From the NCBI GenBank assembly GCA_027625915.1, contig JANTQA010000070.1, forward strand, positions 12,963,001 through 13,027,000: a stretch of DNA of 64,000 nt. Direction: 5' to 3'. Positions 49,551 through 60,100 of the stretch are shown one piece after another; within the stretch, counting starts at the first letter, position 1; each line of letters begins with the position of its first letter. A program made the position numbers and the translations under genes. Under the pieces are notes generated by a model. The model did no database searches, was not told where the DNA came from, and saw only the letters and a list, made by a program, of their open reading frames with translations. The stretch is from Anaeramoeba flamelloides. Taxonomy: Eukaryota > Metamonada > Anaeramoebidae.

Positions 49551-50230
49551 ATACTTTTATTGGATTAAAAATAGGATCGTGTATGTCCCAAAACGAAACG
49601 TATGCGTTTCCCTTGGTACCTCTCCAAATAAGTCTTTCAATGCGCCCACGGGATTCTGTTAATATCGTTCCTGTAACGATATTAAATTTAAGATATTGAT
49701 TATAGACATCAAGGTAATGCTCTTTGGTTGGCTTTTTATTAACCTTTTTTTTTTGTTCAATGATCCCTTTTGTTTGTCTGGAGACTTGTTGTGTTTTTTC
49801 GATTTCTTCTTTTGTTTTTTCGTCGCTCATTGATTCAAGCTTAATTAAATCATCTTCTGAAGTTAATATATCGCTTGTTGTTGCTGACGACGATGATGAC
49901 GAAACATTTGATGTTGTTTCTGAACTTGAATTTGAGTGAAGTTTGATCATTCTTTGCGAATGAGAAAAATCTTTCTCTTTGATTTTCCTTGAGAGGATTT
50001 TTAAATTGTGTTGAAATTCAATTAATTCAAACCATCGCCTTTTAAGTTGTTGTTCGTTTTCTACGAGATCATCTAATTTTGTTATGTTTTCCATAATTTC
50101 GTCCTTTTGGAATGGAGGTTTGGTTTGTTTTGTTTTGAAAATATTTTGTAAAGAAAAATCATTGTTTTTTGTTTTGAGGAACAAGGCAAATTAGAAAGCA
50201 AAAAATTTGAAATGGATCTTTTTGATTATT

Positions 50231-50270
<40 letters not shown>

Positions 50271-51032
50271 AGGCCGAGAGTATGGCTTATTTCTTGATTA
50301 AAAAGTTGTGAATGGTACAGATTTTTCAAACAAGGCGAAAAATTTGTTTCAAGGGTTAAACCAGAAAAAATTTCAAAAAGAAATTTCTATTTTCGTTATT
50401 TTTCATCTGTACAAAGTTCTTGAAAAAGTTTGACCAAAAAACTTTTTAACTTTGCCATAAACAGAGATCTCTTGAAGTCTACCAATTGCTAATGAGATAT
50501 TTAAGATCATTTGTTTTGAAACACTTTTTTCAAATGGCATTAAAAGGTTTTTTATTTTTGGGATGTACTAAAATTGAGATTTGGCAATGTTTTTTATTCC
50601 TTCAAGAAACGAACTCTATTGCAGTATTAGCAACCCACCTACAAATCAGCTTTGATGGTTCATCATCAATACTAAAAAAATTGTGACAGAAAAAAAGAAA
50701 AGAAAAAAGATTCTGGTTTTTACTTCGATGTTGTCTATACTGCCTTTTTCAATGGCTTCTATTTCCTCGTTTTGTAAGAGATTTTCCTCATCACTCTCCT
50801 CAATTGTAATACTTTGCGTAACAGAATCGAATTTGCGTATCCTTCTTTCTAATTTGTCAAAGCGCTTAACATCATTTTGAAACTCACGAAGGATGTTTGG
50901 TTTCCCTTCATTTAAGTCCCGAAATTGAATTGACTCCAACTGACCAATAGCTCGAATTAAAGAGTAAGCTGTTTCCGGCTTTATAAGAAGCTGAATAAGC
51001 TTCATTCTTTCCGAGCGAAAGTAATTGCTCAT
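36952..51032 (-). CDS. ATP6V0A (VPH1 family): V-type proton ATPase 116-kDa subunit a, five exons over 14 kb
   Basis: Subunit a forms the proton half-channels of the V-ATPase Vo sector in acidic organelle membranes. Exons: 51032-50724, 50103-49555, 43949-43563, 41959-40875 and 37261-36952; phases 0,0,0,2 agree, giving 879 residues, near the usual 830-850. The N-terminal cytosolic half starts NYFRSERMKLIQLLI and has IQFRDLNEGK. A Ser-rich insertion in exon 2 explains part of the extra length. FNIVTGTILTESRGRIERL and VFVVYYSGGFLQNRITKI follow. The membrane half has YREINPAPIMLVTFPFFFA, MFSDLGHGILLT, YPFGVDPEW and NSFKMKNAVIFG. It ends with LGILSNTASYT/RLWALSLSHSEL and SEGLSAFLHTLRLHWIEFFS. The essential channel arginine (R735 of yeast Vph1) is residue 777, and its codon AG|G is split by the last intron. 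An in-frame ATG at 51056 would add 8 residues. Confidence 0.95.
37535..37700 (+). repeat. Dispersed repeat R8, copy 2
   Basis: Matches 34915-35065: GTAATTTGTGATCT(C/A)TATTTATT, TTTGTATTCCT and CTATATACTAGG are shared. It lies in the last V-ATPase intron. Another ACTAGTATTTGAA block nearby recurs at 51555. Confidence 0.5.
39089..40808. mobile_element. 1.7-kb DNA element with TATCGCGAT-rich ends (V-ATPase intron 4)
   Basis: The left end AGGTTTTGATGATAACATAT and the right end ATATCATCAAAACCT are inverted. Both subterminal zones are full of TATCGCGAT / ATCGCGATTTT variants: about nine at 40590-40770 and several at 39130-39215. Such clustered subterminal motifs are typical transposase-binding sites of hAT or Mutator-type elements. 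There is no transposase frame inside. A second MITE (40066-40513) is nested in it. A lone end of the same type lies at about 58336-58360. Confidence 0.65.
40066..40513. mobile_element. Tc1/mariner-type MITE family M2, copy 1, nested
   Basis: 448 bp flanked by TA. Left CAGTAGTGTAAATAACCCGT; right ACGGGTTATTTACCCCACTG. The inner ends share CAACCTTTAACCCAT. A second copy lies at 58865-59341. Nested inside the 39089-40808 element, so it is the younger of the two. Confidence 0.85.
42460..42610 (+). other. Protein-like fragment in V-ATPase intron 3
   Basis: A plus-strand frame encodes FINKVWYYANRWYYGGDPKI, then FDRVNKKENKNQQPIQERR and a stop. Composition is unlike that of the surrounding intron. 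No ATG fits, and an upstream in-frame stop lies just before it. It may be a remnant of a mobile-element protein. The R7 copy (42600-42800) follows. Confidence 0.3.
42600..42800 (+). repeat. Dispersed repeat R7, copy 2
   Basis: Shares AATACTTCTAATGACTGT and AACTCTCTCTTTAACAGATT with 22970-23110, and in inverted form with 61745-61870. Confidence 0.55.
42970..43125. repeat. Palindrome array A6
   Basis: GTGCTGTAGAGTGCCTAGGC linker, then GAGGTTTTCTGTTTTATTTG units and a palindrome formed by AAATCTATTGATTTTCC and AAACCTAACGG. V-ATPase intron 3. Confidence 0.7.
44205..45205. repeat. Large mosaic palindrome array A7/A8 (V-ATPase intron 2)
   Basis: The longest array in the window. At 44330-44400 a near-perfect 60-bp palindrome has arms TTTACTTTAGAAATAAACCG and its complement. 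At 44790-44870 and 44885-44965 there are palindromes with arms TTCCAGAATTTAAAAGAA. Further A/T palindromes lie at 44715-44785 and 44970-45040. Linkers such as CTTGACGGCACTCTACGGCA separate modules at 44870, 45045-45080 and 45175-45205. Confidence 0.8.
45405..45605. repeat. Palindrome array A9
   Basis: AGGTTTTCTTGAGTTTTCTG at the left mirrors AACCTCAAGAAAACCTAGGC at the right, with an AATTTTTGAAATGAACAG / TTTATTTCAAAAAGT palindrome between. It ends CACTTGACGGCACTCTACGA at 45600. It abuts a truncated LINE zinc-knuckle fragment. Confidence 0.75.
45600..45705 (-). mobile_element. LINE C-terminal zinc-knuckle fragment, truncated by an array
   Basis: The minus strand encodes KSCDLCKKYHNSEIDEDIDH then FLWE, the CxxC...H...C knuckle typical of LINE RT C-termini. 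The frame stops exactly where array A9 begins. Only this end of the element remains. Confidence 0.6.
45905..46257 (+). pseudogene. Decayed open frames between two palindrome arrays
   Basis: Two overlapping frames read KDHYWIDAWNKEKRN and then, in another frame, KIPDELPVYIEYETLKNK, LACKELSIKCRELFPNSPWS. It looks like one protein-coding stretch with a frame change. A motif AAAGG(G/A)CACACC occurs at 45737 and 46228, and inverted near 46399, so a DNA transposon remnant is possible. Family not recognised. Confidence 0.3.
46505..46690. repeat. Palindrome array A10, next to an inverted LINE tail
   Basis: Palindromes with arms AAGAAATAAAAAGAAAAT and CTTTTCCAGAATTGAAAAT / TTTTGAATTCTGGAAAAG, then CACTTGACGGCACTTGACTG. 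The minus-strand LINE tail (GACTGTTTATTTATGTTGTT) starts at 46685. Confidence 0.78.
46685..47400 (-). mobile_element. LINE fragment, RT C-terminal part and 3' tail
   Basis: The reverse complement matches 26440-27120: tail TAAATAAACAGT at 46685, and the thumb region LSEI..LGIWLEKENIYKK and K..NPNIDKTLKLN at 47150-47330. Many stops; inactive. V-ATPase intron 2. Confidence 0.75.
48420..49160 (-). mobile_element. LINE fragment with reverse-transcriptase core, second copy
   Basis: The minus strand encodes GEGLGIFQGDPLLPIF, then (after a frame change) MFVDDLILIIQGNINQVN and FGLKSNKDKT: RT motifs of the same general LINE group as 26180-27122, but diverged. Broken. It lies beside the LINE tail at 46685-47400, possibly one older element. 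V-ATPase intron 2. Confidence 0.75.
49503..49546. repeat. 44-bp poly-A (poly-T on the coding strand) just after a donor site
   Basis: On the minus strand, exon 2 of the V-ATPase gene ends at 49555 with GTATGCTC, followed at once by about 44 T. It is the longest homopolymer seen. A run of about 34 lies at 50230-50263 in intron 1. Confidence 0.9.
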
Positions 51033-51964
51033 TTTTTTAGATTTCGGAAAAGTCAAAAAAATAAAAAAGTTTCTTTTTTGAAATTCGGATTCCTAATTCT
51101 TCTTTACAAGTTAAATTTTTTTTTGCAAAGTATTGATTTTTATCACTTGACTTCCTACGTTAAGAACTGTTTGATTGTCTAAGAACTTTTTCAGAGAGAA
51201 TTTTAAAACCTATTCAAATTTTTTACTTTTTTTTATTTTACTTGTGTTAAAATTACCTGGAAAGATTGGTAATCCAGTTTCACAAATTAAAAGCGTTTCT
51301 TTTTTTCTTAAAGAATTGTACACGTTATGATCAAGGAATCTGACTTTATAAAAGAAATAAATAGGAAATTGATTTCCAAAAGTTCTAATTTTTCAAAAAA
51401 TAATTCTTACAAGGTATGATAAAAAGGTAAATTTTTTCCAAAAAAGATCGACAATTTTCAATGACTATTCATTTTTTATTCTGTTAGAAGTGAAATATAA
51501 TGCAATTAATAGAAAAATGGTTCTAATGAATCTGTATTAATGGAAAGATCAAAATACTAGTATTTGAATTACAAATGGGAAATTTTTTCACTTGGTTTAC
51601 AATTTCCTTTTTGTTACCAAATTCCAATTTACAACCTGCTCCTTGTAGGGAAACTCTGTTTCTCATAAATAAGGAAAATGAATTGAAAATATTTTCCCAT
51701 TTAGACTTCAAATACCAATCATGTAATTTTAAAGTGTTTTAAGGGAGTAGCTACACCATAAGAAATAATAAAAATTTGAGAGAGATGAGAAAAGAGTATT
51801 TTATTTTAGTGGCATGTGATCGTAGATTATCTAAAAATTTTATTTTGAAAAATATTTCTTATTTTTTTTTTAATAATGGATAAAACTTAAAAAAAAGAGA
51901 ATATATGGATAAAATAGTTTTGATTTTTTTTTTTTTTATTAATGATAAACTTATTTATAAAATT

Positions 51965-52465
51965 TTGGGCATGGTTTAAACAGTCAAAAGAATGGTAATA
52001 ATATACTTTACACACAATTTGGAAAGAATTTTGCATTTACAAACTATTTCATTTTTTGTCTTGTTTGTTATTATTTTCATTTCGTTTTTTTCGAGTTACA
52101 AAATCTATTTGGTTAGATCTGAGAATTTTTTTTTCGATGGTTGATAGAATGGTCAGTTTTGAATTTTTTAAATTGAATTATCAAATACAATTGGTCCATT
52201 GTATCTTATCATTTGATCGATCAACAATTGTTGGTGAAATTTTAACAAATCTACCAATATTTTTTTTTAAGCTAGTTTCATTATTTTGGACACACTGGTT
52301 TTGATTTTTTTTGTCTTGTATTGTTTTCTTCTATTTGGATAAAAATGATTACCTATAAAAAAATTAATACTGTGCCACTTAAATGTAATTTAATATTAAG
52401 TTTGGAAAAATATAATAAATTGAGTTTTTGTTTTCCTATTTTTGATTTTGGATGTGTCCAAATTT
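51965..52465 (+). repeat. Repeat R3 copy 1, DNA-transposon-like
   Basis: Contains TTTGATCGATCAACAATTGT, TCATTATTTTGGACACAC and a right end GTGTCCAAATTTTTGGAATG. The left ends of other copies read CCAAAAATTTGGACACAG, so the termini are inverted. Copies: 59670-61112 (plus, interrupted), 61115-61650 (minus), 61651-61730 (end only) and 63830-64000 (plus, cut by the window). Confidence 0.65.
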
Positions 52466-53911
52466 TTGGAATGGGGTCTATTTTTTTTTTGGAGATGATA
52501 ATTTTAGATTCTTAGAATAAAACTTATAGCTATTTTGTGGTTTAAACTTTGATCACATATAATCATATTCACTTCTCCAATTCCACTAAATCCAATTATT
52601 TGAAATCCTAACAAGTAATGTTTTGGGATAATTATTATTTTTTGGAACCCTTCTAGCTATTTAAATCCCATTAATGTTTCCTTTTGTGATTCTCTCAATT
52701 ATAATGTTTTAGTTCATTTTAAACAAAATCCATTTTTTCACAAATGTAACTGATAAAAAAATCTTTCGAATTGCTTTTTGTAGTCATAATTAAAAAAAAT
52801 TCAAAAATGATGAAAAAACCAAAAATTAAATATTAAATGCCACAATATAATATTGAGATAAGGATAAAAGATAAGTTATTCAACATACGAAACACTATTT
52901 TAAACAATTCAACCCAACATTCTATTGTGGAAATTTCTTTAAGACCATGAAAAAAAAATTTAAAAAATCTAAACAATCAAGTACTTTAAACAATAAAAAT
53001 CAATGAGTTAAAACCCAAGTAAAAAATATTATTTTCTGATCCTCTTCAAAATTGCAATAAGTAAATAATTTTACTTTACTGTGGCTACCCCCTTAAGGAT
53101 TTTTGAGAACGGTTGCTAAAATAAAACATAACCTGAATATTTAATTCGTTTTTCAATATAAAATTTTATTTTTTTGTTAGATGAGACCTACACATCAACC
53201 GGATCAAAAGAACCCATAAAAAAATAAATTTGATAATTTTTCTTAAAGTTCTATAATTTAAAAAGAAATTCGAACAAAAAATGATCAAATTGGCATATTT
53301 TTTCTCAAAAAAATAGTTATTTTTAAGATAATAGTTTTAATTAGACCAATAAAAAAAAAAAAAAAAATTTCAAAAATGAGAAATTTACAAAAAATTTTGA
53401 ACTTGTCGCCTTAATAAATCAAATTTACAAAAAATATCCAGAAGTTTACTTTCAAAATTGATTTAAAATTAGGTATACCCGTGAGTAACGAATTGGATGT
53501 TCCATTAGGATAATAAGAAAAAAACTACGTATTATTTTGAGTATAGCTTCTAGTCCTCGGAATTCATTATTTTTGATTACTCTAGTGATCTTGTAATCAA
53601 TATCCCAAGATTGGAAGTGATTTTGAGAATTCCTTCAGTACTTTGGTATAATATTTTAACCTCATCAGATTTGAACACACCTTAATTCTTCTGAGTATTG
53701 ATACAATTAGCTGATTTTGGATGAAACCCCAAAAAATTATCTCAAAAAAAAAGAGTAAAAAAAAACAAAAAAAATTATCAAAATTGAGAATAATTACAAA
53801 AAATATTGACCAAATATCATTCCAAAATATATATTTTCTGAAAAATTCAAGTTATTACTTTCAGAATTAGTTTTAAATTGGGTATATTATCAGATACTTA
53901 CTTAGATGTTA

Positions 53912-54108
53912 CAGTCGGTTTCACTTTTAAGGTACAAACTTTCAACATAATTTAATGCACAAAAAAAATCTAAAATTAAAGCACAAAATTCATTTTCTAG
54001 TAAAATAAATTGTTAAAAAAAAATTCCAAATTTTGTGCCTTAATTTGAGATTTTTTTAAATGCCTTAAATTTCGTTGAAAGTTTGTGCCTTAAAAGTGAA
54101 ACTGACTG
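53912..54108. mobile_element. 197-bp hairpin MITE, TA-flanked
   Basis: Almost entirely palindromic. Left CAGTCGGTTTCACTTTTAAG; right, reverse-complemented, CAGTCAGTTTCACTTTTAAG. Arms about 95 bp with roughly 85-90 percent match by eye. TA at both sides indicates a Tc1/mariner-type origin. Confidence 0.85.
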
Positions 54109-54539
54109 TAGTTAAGAAATTTTCTTTTGTTTATTTTTTTTTGATTTTCAACAAGATTAGTTTGGGAGAGACTGTAATAAAAATAAAAATACAAGATTTG
54201 TTTGGTTGAACTATCATTATTGGTACCTTTAATCAATCAAGCATAATAAATGAATTTAAGTCCCATATTTTCAATTTATCAATTTATTTTAAAACACTTT
54301 GAACCACCTCTATTTAGATTATGGGCGATTTTTTTTTATGAATTTTTTCTCCAATTAGATTAAAAACAATGATTTATATATGTTTTTTAATGGGATAAAA
54401 AAATTAGATATATAAAATCGAACACCCTTATTAATAAAAATGAAATAAAAATGAAAAAGTACCAAAATTTTCTCGCTTTAAAAAAATGAAGGTTATTTCA
54501 AATATTCTTGATAAAAAACACTACCCTTTTATGATTGTA

Positions 54540-54950
54540 TTTCTATGGATTTTGAACAATGAGTTTTTTGATAAAATTTGTAATTTTTCCAAAAACTATA
54601 AAACATTTCCTATATATATATATATATAGAAGACACAGGTTTCTTGTCAAAAAAATTGATTTTTCTAATAGAAAAAAATTCATCTTATTAAACAAATAAA
54701 AGTGTTTGGGGTTGAAACAGAAATTTAAAAATTGAATATAATTCTAAGAAATCACAAAATAAAACAACCACAAACATTTTTATTTTTTTAATAAATTGAA
54801 TTTTTTGTTATTGAATACCTTTGTTTTTTTGACAAGAAACCTGCTTCTTCTGTACATATAGGAAATGTTTGATAGTTTTTGCAAAAATGAGAAATTTAGT
54901 AAAAAAAATATAAATATTAAGACAACAATTTTTACACATGTGTTTCAGTG
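54540..54950. mobile_element. MITE of the CDC123-upstream family, copy 2
   Basis: Nested inverted arms: AAAACTATAAAACATTTCCT (54588) against AGGAAATGTTTGATAGTTTT (54861), and ACAGGTTTCTTGTC against GACAAGAAACCTGC. A GTCTTAATATTTATA block is shared with 33413-33835. A TA tract sits inside the left arm. Confidence 0.6.
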
Positions 54951-57182
54951 TCTAAACACAATTTGTTATAAAACCTTAGTTGAATCATAAATGATCATTC
55001 TTTTTTTTTTGGAAAAGGGAATTTACAGGAATTTCCAACAACAAAATACTTTTTCAAGCCTTTCGTTAAATTTAAAATATAGAAAATAATATGTAAGTAT
55101 TTCAAAATTTTTCAATTTTTCACCATTTTTGTCATTTTGGGTCAAAATTTAAAACCTCTTATCTTAACTCAGAAATCGAAAAAAATACTTTCAAAATTCG
55201 CTACTTTCGCAGGATTCTAAAAATCATTTTAATAGAAAATTTACTAAAAAAACGGATTTTTACCAACCTTCTTTTTCCTTTTTTGATACAAGGAAAATGC
55301 ATATTTCAAAATTTAACCCCATTTTTTTCTCTTAGATCTTACTGAATAAAAATTGTGATATTTAATAACCATGAAACTCTGATTAAAATGATAAACATAA
55401 AATTTAACTTTCACATATTGTAAAATACCAGAAATTCGAAGAATTACATTTTAATTTTTGCTTTTTTTATATTTTTTACTTTTTAAATTTGTTTTCCTTC
55501 ACTTGAATACTTATCCACAAAATCATTTTATTCGTTTAAGTACCCGAAAACTTTATAAATTTAGTATAAACTCAAAATATTCAATTTAAAGATCTTTTTT
55601 ATATAATAAATAGTTATAAAAGTGTTAAAAATGGAAATTGAACTAATTTTTTTTTCAATTTTAGTTAATTAATCGGTAAAGACAATAAATTATTTTTGTA
55701 TCCTTAAACAAACCTTTTGAAAACTTATTGTTCATATTTGAAAATTATAGTCTGATCCAGACTTCTCTCCAGTGATACCTTCTTGTTGGAAAGAATTCTC
55801 TTTAAGGGAGTAGTCATTGTTGAAAAAAAAATGAAATCTTGTCAAGATCTTGAAATTTTGTTTTTTGTAATTTGTGTTTCCACCTCTGAAATGGATGAGT
55901 TAACACCATTTAAACAATTTATTAATTTGAGTTTCTTTTTTGAAATTCAAAAATTTGTATTTTTCCAATAAAAAGAAAAAAAGTAACCTATTATTTTTAT
56001 TAACAATTATGTTAATTCTTGAAAATGGGAAAACAAATTTTTCGTTTTATGTTGGAAAGTATTCATTTCTAAAGCAAATTTTTTATTTTGGTTTCTTTTT
56101 CTTTGATTAATATTTCAATTCAAATCTTAGCCAATAAAACTAATTCGGGTAGAGGTGATTAAATAAATGAATATTTGATAGAAGCTTAACTATAGTTTAT
56201 CAATTAAATTGAGATCTATTATGCAATTTTTTTTTTTTCTTTGAGATTTTGAAAAAGTTGTTTTCTGGTTTTCAAAAAATGGAAAAAAATTGGTAAAAAA
56301 AATTTTTTAACTAATAGTTTGGTCGAATTGACAAGAATCCTTATAACAATTCAAATCATTTTTGGTAGAAAAAAAAAGATTTTGAATTTTGAGGATAATA
56401 ATTAACTAATTCCCAAATACCTTCAAGAAAATTTTATTTTGAAAAATCTGATTTCATCTTAAAACAAAAACAAAATTTCTTTGTAAAATTTTTAAATGAC
56501 TTTAAAAATTTAATTATTATAAATATCATTCTTAAAAAAATACAATTATTTTTTAATCGGTTAAATATATCAATTTTTTTGGTTAACCAAAAGTTTTATC
56601 TCAAAAAAGAAAAAAAATCTTTATCTTGATATTACTGGTAACAAACACTTTTTAGAGTATAATAATGACCAAAATCGCCATAAAAAGGGTATAAAAACTT
56701 ATTATAATGTAAGAAATAAAATGAATTTAATAGTTTTCTTTTTCAGAAAAAATGGAAAAAATAAATTGATCTAACTAAACTTTCTTTTATGGCTTTCTTA
56801 GTCGATCAAAATTTTTTAACACATGGGATCTACAAAATTCGTAAGTAGAAAATATCACCAATAACATATTTTTTAAAAATTTTGCCTTGTTGTCGTAGAA
56901 GAATGATCCCTTAAATTATTAATTATTAATTTTCAAAAAAGAGTTTTAATTCGGAAAAACTTCATGATTTAGATAATCGAAGAATTTAAAAACTCCAACA
57001 AAATTTAGAAACTTAAGTTTCTATTCTCAAAATCTCACTTTTAGAAATCTTGTTACAATACTAAAGATTTAGAAAGTACTTTTAAAGTGTTCAAGCATAT
57101 TGTACAAGTGTGATTTTTTGTATTTTTTCCATTTTTTTGACTCATTTTTATTCTGCTTTCTTTTTATTTATTTTTTATTAGT

Positions 57183-60100
57183 ATGACAAATAAAGAGTCA
57201 ACTGTATTTGTTGGCGGACTAAATCCCCAAGTTTGTTTATTTCCTTTTGTACTTAAAAAATTCGTTCTTATTTTTCAATGATTTGTTTTTGTTATTTGTT
57301 AACTTGTTTCATTCTTTATTAGGACGACGAAGGTTTTTTAAATGAGGTTTTTTCACAATACGGAACTGTTACTTCATCACGTGTAATTAAAGATCAAGTC
57401 AATAAACTCTCTAAAAAGTAAATTTTTTTTTCACTTCTTCTGGTTTGGGTTGTTTTTCTTTTATTTAATTAGCACATTTCTTTTCTCTTTTTTCTTTTTT
57501 TTTTTCTTCCCATTCTGATAAACCCGATCTGTGAAATTACCGTTTTAAAAAGATTTGGCTTTGTAACATTTGAAACAGTCGAAGTTGCACAAAAGGTTCA
57601 AGCAATGGAGCACATCCCTTATAAAGGAAGAAATGTAATCTTTCAATTTTCTGATTATTTCTCTTTAAAAATCACAAGCATCTTTTTTCTTTTGAGCATG
57701 CAATTCAAAAAAAACAAAGCAAAGAATTCTTTGTTGTTTCAGAAATTTTATAAGAATTAACATAATGGACAAGGCAATTACAAACATTGCTTCTTTCTTC
57801 TTCGAAGAATTATACCAGGATTATAAACATTAAATCCTTGAACACAGATCATCTGAAAAATGAATTAAACAACAAAAAAGAAAAAACACTGTAACCATAA
57901 AGGACAACTATTATTTTTAAACAAACGATAACCAGTTTTTCAATACCACTTATAATACTAATTTATGTGAATTCAATTAACCTTTTTTTTCACTTGTTCA
58001 GAAATAATTATTATTTCAGAACTCATAATCTTCCAAGTTTTTCAATTTAAATACCATCAAAACAAACAAATGAATTTCATAAATACGGATCTAAAAAAAT
58101 TGTCAAATTCTTTGCAATTTATCAGGACACAATCTCAAAAAAGAAAACAAAAAGCAAAAAAAAAGGAAAATTTGACAAAATTCGAAAAAATGTTCTGATC
58201 TAAAAATTGAAAAATTTTTTTAAGAATATATAAAAAAACTCATAGAATTTGGTTATTTTCTTCAATTAAACTGGGGAACTTTGGCTGATAAAGAATTTAT
58301 TATCAGAAATTTATTTCTAATATCGTTATAATACATGTTATCATCAAAACCTCTTATAAGAATATTAATATTATTAATAAACAAGAATCGATATCTTTAT
58401 TAGCTCTAGTGGATAATAAAACTCTGTTTGAATCTTTTTAAAAATTTTCTAAATATAAGTTTTGAGATTTGGGAAGTGCCGTTGAGCGCCGTCGAGTGCC
58501 TAGGTTTTTTTTTTTTATTTTCGAAATAAAATAGAAAACCTCAAAAAAAACCTAGAACACTTCACAAATAAACATAAAATTAAAAAAAACCTAACGAAAC
58601 TTTTCCAGAATTCAAAAGAATAGAGAAAAATCATGGATTTTACTCAATTCTTTTAAATTTTAGAAAAGCTAATGAAAAGTGTCATCAAGTGCCTAGCTTT
58701 TCCAGGATTCTTTTGAATTCTGGAAAAGCTAACGGTATTTTTCTTGAAGTTTTCTTTTTTATCTGTAATATCTATCAATTTAAAAAATAAACAGAAAACT
58801 CAAGAAAAGCCAATAACGGTTTTTTTAATATAAGAAATAAAATTTAAAAAAATTCAACAAAGTACAGTGGTTTAAATAACCCGTTCAGACAACCTTTAAC
58901 CCATTACTAAAATTTAACAAGTGCTTTTTTTTCAGACTTGGGTATTGGAAGACCAGAAGGCACTTATATATTCTTGGTATAGATTCAAATTGACTTTAGA
59001 GGTTAGATCTTTGATTAATCAAAATGGCTCAATTATATTAAATACTTTTTTTTCAAAAATTTCATCATATTTACAAAAGTTTTGAGATTAAATGTTTTTT
59101 TTATAAAAATTCAAAAAATGAAATTTTGCTCATTTTTTTTGTCAAAAAATTGCATTTTGATCTTTCCATATCTTCACAATTCTTTTTTAAAATTTATTTA
59201 AAGAACCCAATTTCTTATTTATATACTGTTGTCATCCCATTGATTTGTTTCTTTTATTTCTTCAGTCAGCTAATATTTTTTTGCATGAGTTAAATTTTAG
59301 TAATGGGTTAAAATAAAAAACATGGGCTATTTACACCACTGTAATTTCGTAATTATCGGTAATTGGTATGAACAATTTTTATGTACATACCTTCTACTTA
59401 TTTTTGTTCCATTATTTAACTTTTGTATTTCAATAATTCAGATTGTTTATTCGAAAAGGTTATACATAACTGGTTCCATAATATATTTTTTTCATCTAGA
59501 GAAGAAATTGACAACAAAAAGAAAGCACATAATACAAAACGAGGAACCGTTACAAAATCGTTTTTGATAGAAGATCAATTAATTATTTGTTGAAAAGTAT
59601 ATATTTTAAAAATACATGATTTGTCTTCATAAAGATGTTCATTGTTTCACTTTTCAAATAAACTAAATTCCAAAATTTTGGACACAGTTAAAAAAGTTGA
59701 AAGAAAAACCAGACTACAATTTCATTTAATTGGGAAATAATTTTAAATTTACAAACCAAACCATTTTCCAATCAAACGCGCCCAGTTGTTATGAGTGAAT
59801 TACATGTGTTTAAAGGATTTGAATTGATATCCAAAGAAAAAATTTATGTTGGAAATTTCAATTTTTCACATTTTTTCATTTTTTTTTTTTTTTTTTCAAT
59901 TGTTTTTTGACACGTAATTCAGTCGCAAAATTTTTAATTTTAATACAAGATCGATTATCACTTGGTAAAAACATGTTATTCTATTGTTATTGATAAAGTG
60001 GAAATGATTGTTGAGAAATGATCGTAATTTCTTTTGTAATTTTATTTCATCTTTGATTGGAGATCAAAATGAACATTGTTGTTTTTCTCAATAGGGTTAT

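Larger units (their letters stand above)
51033..57182. other. Six-kb intergenic region between divergent genes
   Basis: No exon was recognised on either strand, and short open frames here are A/T-biased. It holds an inverted-repeat element at 51550-51715 (CTAGTATTTGAATTACAAAT / CCATTTAGACTTCAAATACC), R3 copy 1 (51965-52465) and R10-like blocks at 53440-53520 and 53700-53890. It also holds a hairpin MITE (53912-54108) and a second copy of the CDC123-upstream MITE family (about 54540-54950). Promoters of subunit a (minus) and the RRM gene (plus) must lie here, but no motif stands out. Confidence 0.5.

Noticed and set aside
52056-52515. Plus-strand open frames as genes
   Set aside because: They lie entirely in repeat R3, with copies elsewhere, and the frame is not kept between copies.
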